Of a stretch of 37,852 nucleotides of DNA, positions 33,901 through 37,852 are shown piece after piece. The stretch spans positions 1 through 37,852 of the forward strand of contig JBDKGH010000151.1 of the NCBI GenBank assembly GCA_039798265.1, written 5' to 3'. The translations under genes were made by a program, and so were the position numbers. Position 1 is the first letter of the stretch; the number at the start of each line of letters is the position of its first letter. A model generated the notes under the pieces. That model did no database searches and had not been told where the DNA came from. It worked only from the letters and a program-made list of their open reading frames with translations. This DNA comes from JBDKGH01 sp039798265. GTDB lineage: Bacteria; Bacteroidota; Bacteroidia; Flavobacteriales_D; Sanyastnellaceae.

Positions 33901-35674
33901 TTGTGCCATGCGGAGGTATAACTCCAGTAAGTGGCAATAACATGGGTATCCCAGAACCATTCAGTTCTCTTCCCATACTATAATTTCCGACTTGCAAGTC
34001 GATCTCATTCGATGTCGGATTATATAACTCAATTGCCTTGTTATTGCCTGTTCCCTCTACATACTCTGAGATAAAAATATCCAGACAATTTCCAGTTAAT
34101 ACTCCACCCGTTCCATTGTTACAATCTGCAAAGCAGCTATTGTAACAATAGGTTTCTTCCACAATGTTGTTCTGAACAATCAAAGATCTGTTGCCGTTCG
34201 AACTGCATTCTGTAGGTATGGTCTCATTATCATTATTCGCGCCTGACCATTCATTACCATTGACAAACTTGTATTCATATTGGCCCGCCTGCAAATAGAA
34301 AGAAATCGAATAGATTCCATCACCATCTAAATCAAACATTTCAAAATTTGGATCCGTTGGATTCCAATTCTGGAAGCTTCCTGCCAAATGAACTCCATTT
34401 GGAGAAACTATTTGATCATTCATATCGACATTCAATGTAACATTATTGAAAGCATCTACCATCTGATCCACATAAAATGGCACTGAAAAAACAGAAAATT
34501 GTTGATTACCACCGATGGAGTATAAATTACTGATAACATTAAAATTGGCATCTACTTCATACAAGGATACCACACCATCCACGGAACACCCATAAACAGT
34601 ACCATACATGCCATCTCCATAGGCATCGTAAATGTTAAAGAAATAGCAGCCTATCTCGGGCAAAACAATATTCACATTATCAAAGATGGGATTCTGTTGA
34701 TTATCGACGCCACCATCACCATAGGCCATCGAGGAATAAACGACATTACCAAGAGCATCCGTAATATTCCATGTAGTTTCCTCAGGCCAGCAATCCGTCA
34801 TCAAATCAACCTGCAATACATTGGATATTGTAAATTGTGAATTAAGAATGTTAGGTACTAGTGTATTATTTGAGGAATTCTCTTCTCCAAAATTATTAAA
34901 TACAATTTGAACAGGTCCCACCACATTGCTTGTACCAAGATTAATAGTGGTCGACTCTAACTGATTTAAATAACCATTCCACGTTGTGGTTATAGCTGGA
35001 GAAACACCAGTTACTGTAAACTGACCACTCGTTAATGGAGCGAACCCTAAATTTGTAAGACTGAACTCTATTTCCACTTCGCTACAAGTGGCAATTTGAC
35101 CAGTATAATCATGTATATATGCATCCACATTATATACACTTTGACATTCGGCATTTTGGATAAAATCCCAATGCTCAAGTGCCGAAATCTGTCCCGTTTC
35201 AGTTACAACTCCATTGGGACAAATGGTATAAATAGTAGGGTAATAAGCGATATTGTAATCATTACCCACTTGTGTATTATAGCCATTAAGAGTTGGCAAA
35301 TTCACAATCGGAAAAGGAATAACCATAGTCCAATCTCCTTGAGAGATCTGGCCATTTCCCTGAATATCCGCCAAGCTCGTGGTTCCATCCGCCTCTAGGA
35401 ACAACACGATAACATTTCCCCCAAAGTCCACTCCATGGTCATAGTACAAGTTGGCCAATGCGCCGGTATTCGCATAATTCCATCCAGGTCCATTCCAGGC
35501 GGCATCGAATTGAACTACCACTGTGTAACCTTGTGCTAAATACTCATACAAATGATGTGAATTACCATTTATGTCAGTAACCGTAAAATCGGGTGCAATT
35601 GACCCGGCAGGAAGTTGAGAAGAACTTTGAAATATCATTCCAAAGAAAAACATCACGAAAAAAAGTTGTCTCAT
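30902..35674 (-). CDS. Giant mosaic secreted protein with T9SS type A sorting domain
   Basis: A 1590-residue exported protein. After the signal peptide (1-19) comes a redoxin/thioredoxin-like domain at about 20-175 (GSIAPDFTVTDINGN). The WCGPC active site is replaced by W60-NGPG, so it cannot do thiol chemistry. Next are a glycogen-binding/E-set-like domain at about 425-480 (VHLAGSFQNWNP; GQYEYKFVNG) and a lamin-tail domain at about 530-620 (IFISEYVEGTGNNKAIELYNP). Two Cys-rich GCxDxxACN-DDGSC modules lie at about 728-770 and 931-975. Ig/SprB-like repeats follow at about 1171-1315 and an FnIII-like domain at about 1425-1510. A type A T9SS tail (LYPNPAIDLITL to LRFTK) ends the protein. A surface adhesin or binding role is likely. 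The candidate operator copy at 35811 lies 137 bp upstream. Confidence 0.92.
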   Translation of the reverse strand: MRQLFFVMFFFGMIFQSSSQLPAGSIAPDFTVTDINGNSHHLYEYLAQGYTVVVQFDAAWNGPGWNYANTGALANLYYDHGVDFGGNVIVLFLEADGTTSLADIQGNGQISQGDWTMVIPFPIVNLPTLNGYNTQVGNDYNIAYYPTIYTICPNGVVTETGQISALEHWDFIQNAECQSVYNVDAYIHDYTGQIATCSEVEIEFSLTNLGFAPLTSGQFTVTGVSPAITTTWNGYLNQLESTTINLGTSNVVGPVQIVFNNFGEENSSNNTLVPNILNSQFTISNVLQVDLMTDCWPEETTWNITDALGNVVYSSMAYGDGGVDNQQNPIFDNVNIVLPEIGCYFFNIYDAYGDGMYGTVYGCSVDGVVSLYEVDANFNVISNLYSIGGNQQFSVFSVPFYVDQMVDAFNNVTLNVDMNDQIVSPNGVHLAGSFQNWNPTDPNFEMFDLDGDGIYSISFYLQAGQYEYKFVNGNEWSGANNDNETIPTECSSNGNRSLIVQNNIVEETYCYNSCFADCNNGTGGVLTGNCLDIFISEYVEGTGNNKAIELYNPTSNEIDLQVGNYSMGRELNGSGIPMLLPLTGVIPPHGTRVFVLDKRDPNGTGNEVPVWEDLQMVADTFVNPVYVQSNSPFYFNGDDSFVLVKNGNILLDVIGKIGEDPGTGWFDPNDPTMTPLTMDRTLVRKSNIGQGVGVNPSVFNPVIEWDVYPANDFSHLGWHESWCQNNLVGCLDQTACNYNSTATIDDGSCFYVGTPCDDGFASTIADQYNVNCECQGFFSEASGCDPASIDWDSQTSLFLPDTVAGDNLISGFINEYYSDHIYINTPLTLDSWVGVSSIPLESAILTDVQIFNNGEWFSLMSIGLFSQCNNGQAIGDCTFLPGIPGCIEIFGEPITTGIFPVRLTFTVTGAIFGFPITEIVSFDGYEIVITENPYGCTDAAACNFTLNASLDDGSCLYEGNPCDDGDPNTFGDLVGANCDCSGSEFDYGAIYDYYFFFCGDNTQGIDLSFSQLPSGISEYALQWYSREGIQSAPTGSSTSGWTIIPGANSAVYTTDYFSSNRTVACLVMPYANTGIPYHWANGSVQFEVSDFSAQSIIGNPNITPFTNYVYVVNPIAGNTYEWTTVNGGIISGQGTNTVTVMWGQNGPYQISLNESNGLCSDQSTLFVVNNSCAISVTAVSENGNFLCPGSSASLQAVTSAAGVSFQWYLNGVLLSGETSSTLEISAGGNYQVMITQANCTAISQMLVISELSPIVIPELTLSQDNPGCSGGSAVISATGGSFSAYLWSNGAVTSTIEVTSSGDYTVEVTDNNGCMATAGPVNVNFALQEAVPICLVTVDPATGSNVIVWEPVASEVTSSYVVYKESNIANVYQAIGTVPYGNDGLFEDVNSNSAVQASRYKLALVDTCDVESSMSDFHKTIHLTSNLGLGNTINLIWSHYEGFTFGSYTIYRGTSADNMTVLATIASNLNSYTDLTPLPTGYYMIEVEGVSCDPSRSAQTSRSNIINFDLVGLNEKEESRIQLYPNPAIDLITLQVSASQLGKEYVVYDVSGRQLFFGQLKSTSTKIDISSLSVGSYLVKAGNEFLRFTK

Positions 35675-35810
35675 AGAAAGTTAATGTTCGGTGCAATGTA
35701 GGCAGCTTAAATGGTTATGTTGGATATCCTATACCCTTAATAAGCAGGTCCATAACCTTATTCCCTCTGCCAAACAAAACTGCAACACTACATCAACTTT
35801 TTTCAAAGAG

Positions 35811-35830
35811 CTAGTTCAACTTAGTTCAAC
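35811..35830. promoter_or_regulatory. Phased direct repeat, candidate operator (copy 2)
   Basis: Two TAGTTCAAC units in 10-bp phase, identical over 18 bp to copy 1 at 24764-24781. It lies in the gap between the coiled-coil lipoprotein stop codon (35834) and the start of the 1590-residue T9SS protein gene (35674). Partial half-sites (CATCAACTT at 35791, CTTCAACTT at 35838) flank it. Confidence 0.5.
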
Positions 35831-35833
35831 CTC

Positions 35834-36805
35834 TCACTTCAACTTACCAGTACCTTTACTCGGCTGCACTGTGGTTCCTAATTTGGGTGCTGACATACTT
35901 GAATTGACAGCCTGAGGATATAGCTTTTGTAAATTCATATTGATCGATTGCAAATGCTTATTAATGGAACCAGTCATTTCGTTTGCTCGTGCGGCAAGTG
36001 TTTCTAATTCCTCTTGCGTTTGTTCTACCATTTTCCAATCAGAACTGCAGCTGTATATATCCATCTTCCCTTGAGTGGACTTCACCCATTTATCCGATAT
36101 CGCTTTTAGATCATTTTTTACCCAGAGATAAGATCTACTCTGCTCTTCAATAGCAATCCGATCGGCTTTGAGTTGATCACAAATGGCAGGATAGGCTTGT
36201 GCCTTTTCAGCAATGGTCTCATCCACTCGCTGTATGAAAAGGCTCAATTCATCTTGAAACTTTTTTTGCTCGGCTTGAAATTGTGTAGAAATCAGATAAA
36301 GATCTTCTTTCATTTTATTCACGTTACATACCTGCATATTCGGCGTAACCTCGGCTTCTACTGTTTTCTTAAACAGATCTGCTTTAGCCTGTATAACCGC
36401 AGCTTCTGATTCAATTGTTTTAATTTTTTCCTTGAAATCTGCCTTAGATAGTTTCACCATTTTCCAGGTATCTGTGCCCGATTCTATCTTATCCTTGCCC
36501 GCCGTATATTGTTTGAACGATCGATAAGTAGAATCCATTCCTAATGCAATGGCCTTAAAGCCATCAATATCTCTACCGAGATCTCGATATAGCGCATTCG
36601 ATTTTTCCATCCAAATGGGATCTGTATCGCACCTGAACTGATCAAATTGATTCTTCACGATAGACCACTGCTGATCGAGTTTCTGAACTTCGGTTTTCGC
36701 TTGATCATTAACACTTTTAAAATTCTGATCAATCTCTGCCGTCGTATAATAAAACTTACAACCGGTTATGATAAAGAAGAGAGGCAATAAACGGAGTATT
36801 TTCAT
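35834..36805 (-). CDS. Coiled-coil lipoprotein, unknown function
   Basis: A 323-residue lipoprotein. The signal peptide ends in the lipobox IITGC with acylated Cys16. The mature protein is almost all helix with long heptad-like charged stretches (VNDQAKTEVQKLDQQWSIV; QFQAEQKKFQDELSLFIQ). It has a few Cys (FRCDTDP, MQVCNVN, PAICDQ, YSCSSDW), and their regular spacing hints at repeated helical hairpins. The C-terminal tail is low-complexity and basic (PSKGTGKLK). The ATG at 36805 is chosen; a TTG six codons earlier lies upstream of the exact -7 box (minus strand, 36818-36811). I recognise no family. It might be a periplasmic spacer or envelope-stress protein. Confidence 0.8.
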   Translation of the reverse strand: MKILRLLPLFFIITGCKFYYTTAEIDQNFKSVNDQAKTEVQKLDQQWSIVKNQFDQFRCDTDPIWMEKSNALYRDLGRDIDGFKAIALGMDSTYRSFKQYTAGKDKIESGTDTWKMVKLSKADFKEKIKTIESEAAVIQAKADLFKKTVEAEVTPNMQVCNVNKMKEDLYLISTQFQAEQKKFQDELSLFIQRVDETIAEKAQAYPAICDQLKADRIAIEEQSRSYLWVKNDLKAISDKWVKSTQGKMDIYSCSSDWKMVEQTQEELETLAARANEMTGSINKHLQSINMNLQKLYPQAVNSSMSAPKLGTTVQPSKGTGKLK

Positions 36806-36810
36806 ACTAC

Positions 36811-36818
36811 CAAAAGTA
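36811..36818 (-). promoter_or_regulatory. Bacteroidota -7 box TACTTTTG before coiled-coil lipoprotein
   Basis: An exact TAnnTTTG match on the minus strand, 5 bp before the ATG at 36805. It excludes the longer in-frame reading that starts at 36823. Confidence 0.55.
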
Positions 36819-37003
36819 GACAAAATGGCTCTTAATGTTTCCTTTTATTCAAGATAAACCCTCGTGCGCGAAAAGTTATAAATCCTAACAAAAAATCCAT
36901 CCATAACCCCATTCGCCGCGCCGATATGCTAGATGGTTTTATTCTTGATAAGCATAATTTTTATGACTTTCTATTCCTTCTATCCTTTGCAGAAAATAAA
37001 ATT

Positions 37004-37354
37004 ATGGGGAAAGAAAATAAGCTATCAAATATGTCGCTGGAGACATCTAATCTTGTAGTTGAATATCTCAATACAGAGCAAAAACAAGGGGATCCTGAGT
37101 TTAAAAAACAGTTTAAAAGATCCGTTTCTTCAATCGGTGCAAATATTCGAGAAGCGGTATACGCGGAAAGTCGAAAAGACTTTATTCATAAACTTAAAAT
37201 CTCCCTTAAAGAAACAAATGAAAGTCGCTATTGGCTTCAACTTATTTCTCAAAAGCCTTATTCTAAGCTAGAATCGATGATAAATAGAAACTTAAGTCAA
37301 ATGCAATTTTTATTGATTAAAAGTATAAATACAGCTAGTGATGATAAAAAATGA
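37004..37354 (+). CDS. Four-helix bundle protein (23S rRNA intervening-sequence / Avd-like family)
   Basis: A 116-residue basic, all-helical protein. The core SSIGANIREAVYAESRKDF and the following HKLKISLKETNESRYWL match the four-helix-bundle family (S23/IVP). Members are encoded in intervening sequences of 23S rRNA genes in Leptospira and Coxiella, as stand-alone genes, and in a distant form as the Avd accessory protein of diversity-generating retroelements. They form pentameric, positively charged barrels that probably bind nucleic acid. The ATG at 37004 (MGKENKLSNMS) is preferred to upstream codons, and ATCCTTTG (36982-36989) is a -7-like box. The stop codon (37352-37354) lies inside the first unit of a palindromic repeat array, which suggests a link between gene and array. 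Confidence 0.88.
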   Translation: MGKENKLSNMSLETSNLVVEYLNTEQKQGDPEFKKQFKRSVSSIGANIREAVYAESRKDFIHKLKISLKETNESRYWLQLISQKPYSKLESMINRNLSQMQFLLIKSINTASDDKK

Positions 37355-37436
37355 AATACGCTTATGTGTAGTGAAATACGCTCCCGCGTAATGAAATACG
37401 CCTGCGCGTAATGAAATACGCTCGCGCATTGAAATA
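37351..37436 (+). repeat. Left array of 20-bp hairpin repeats
   Basis: Units of the form ATGAAATACGCnnnnGCGTA start at 37351, 37371, 37391 and 37411, with a degenerate partial unit TTGAAATAC after the last. Each contains an inverted repeat TACGC/GCGTA around four bases (the first has a G-T pair, GTGTA). The unit at 37391-37410 is the exact reverse complement of the right-array unit at 37677-37696. There are no spacers between units. Confidence 0.93.
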
Positions 37437-37502
37437 CAAAGCACTGCTTGTAATCAAAATGCATTCGGGTAAGAAAAGACGCAATCATTAAAAAATTGTT
37501 CG
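37437..37502. other. Spacer between the inverted repeat arrays
   Basis: About 65 bp of non-repetitive, A+T-rich sequence separate the two arrays. I see no open frame, promoter box or RNA gene in it. It would be the loop if the two arrays paired. Confidence 0.6.
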
Positions 37503-37736
37503 CGAAGCGAAGCGTTTCATGGGGCACAGCGCATTCATTGCGCGCAAGAGCATTTCACTACGCATAAGCGTATTTCATTACGCGCAGCGCATTCATTACG
37601 CGCAAGCGTATTTCACTACGCGCAAGCGTATTTCATTACGCGCAAGCGTATTTCATTACGCGCAAGCGTATTTCATTACGCGCAGGCGTATTTCATTACG
37701 CGCAAGCGTATCTCATTGCGCGGGAGCGCATAGATT
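37503..37736 (-). repeat. Right array of 20-bp hairpin repeats, opposite orientation
   Basis: About eleven units whose consensus on the plus strand is TACGCGCAAGCGTATTTCAT, the reverse complement of the left-array unit. Three consecutive units (37617-37676) are identical; units at 37559, 37597, 37677 and 37697 differ by one to three bases. One at 37579 is 18 bp, and both ends are degenerate. Each unit can form TACGC-GCAA-GCGTA, a 5-bp stem with a GNRA-type loop. The last unit, TGCGCGGGAGCGCA, has both stem partners changed (A-T to G-C), so pairing is kept. The array ends at the stop codon of the minus-strand TonB receptor gene. Confidence 0.93.
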
Positions 37737-37852
37737 AATAACCAAAAACCACCGTAAAAGCCGCCGTTCTTCCTTGCCCCGGCAATAATCCCGGACCAGG
37801 ATATCCGCCTGCACGGCGGGTAGCATATTTCGTATCAAACACATTATTTAAT
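37735..37852 (-). CDS. TonB-dependent receptor, C-terminal end only
   Basis: An open minus-strand frame enters from the right edge and stops at TAA 37735-37737, giving the last 38 residues of a protein. The sequence contains NNVFDTKYATRRAGGYPGPG, then LLPGQGRTAAFTVVFGY. The NxFDxxY element, the GYPGPG-LLPGxGR turn and a final aromatic residue closing an alternating hydrophobic strand are typical of the last two strands of TonB-dependent outer-membrane receptors. The substrate cannot be judged. The stop codon touches the end of the palindromic repeat array. Confidence 0.75.
   Translation of the reverse strand, partial: LNNVFDTKYATRRAGGYPGPGLLPGQGRTAAFTVVFGY

Noticed and set aside
36926..37003. 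N-terminal extension of the four-helix-bundle protein.
   Set aside because: It is hydrophobic, unlike the family, and a -7-like box at 36982 lies inside it.
37351..37736. CRISPR array.
   Set aside because: Units are contiguous, 20 bp, palindromic and without unique spacers; no cas genes are near.
37519..37788. An 89-codon frame reading through the right repeat array, with repeats of YAQAYF/SLRASVFH type.
   Set aside because: It is produced by the 20-bp repeat being read in a rotating frame, has no family resemblance and runs into the opposite-strand TonB receptor gene.

Overview
The window looks like chromosome from a Bacteroidota species, most likely Flavobacteriales. Evidence: three secreted proteins end in type IX secretion (T9SS) sorting domains (two type A, one type B/gliding-associated). 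Several starts are preceded by the Bacteroidota -7 box TAnnTTTG, and Shine-Dalgarno sequences are hardly visible. The C-terminus of a TonB-dependent receptor lies at the right edge. I see no rRNA, tRNA, CRISPR, IS element or prophage.

Region 1 (1-22.2 kb) is mostly housekeeping. In order it holds: a partial secreted protein; rmlB and a CpsB-type PHP phosphatase (surface polysaccharide); a thioredoxin-reductase-like ferredoxin reductase with its 2Fe-2S ferredoxin; a secreted T9SS esterase; a mrp-nifU pair (Fe-S assembly); a photolyase convergent with an alkyltransferase-like protein (DNA repair); tadA; a MurG-like glycosyltransferase; trmB; a giant T9SS type B adhesin-like protein; mgtE with a 2-hydroxyacid dehydrogenase; a small secreted protein; hemJ; an acyl-CoA thioesterase; a family 9 glycosyltransferase; tatD; ansA; and a three-helix membrane protein.

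Region 2 (22.2-37.0 kb) is accessory and looks more A+T-rich by eye. It holds a beta-propeller/dockerin-like secreted protein, a putative regulator divergent from a four-gene cluster (a secreted TPR-like protein, a 51-residue basic peptide and two small membrane proteins), a diverged sodium:solute symporter-like permease, a lipoprotein, a possible uracil-DNA-glycosylase-fold protein, a 1590-residue T9SS mosaic protein and a coiled-coil lipoprotein. An 18-bp sequence made of two helically phased copies of TAGTTCAA occurs twice, in the promoter region of the TPR cluster and upstream of the 1590-residue protein. This suggests a small local regulon.

Region 3 (37.0-37.85 kb) is the most unusual part. 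A four-helix-bundle (23S-IVS/Avd-type) gene is followed by two oppositely oriented arrays of a 20-bp hairpin-forming repeat. Together they fill the space up to the stop codon of the convergent TonB receptor gene. The first repeat supplies the stop codon of the four-helix gene, and one late repeat shows a compensatory stem change. This may be an uncharacterised palindromic repeat element.
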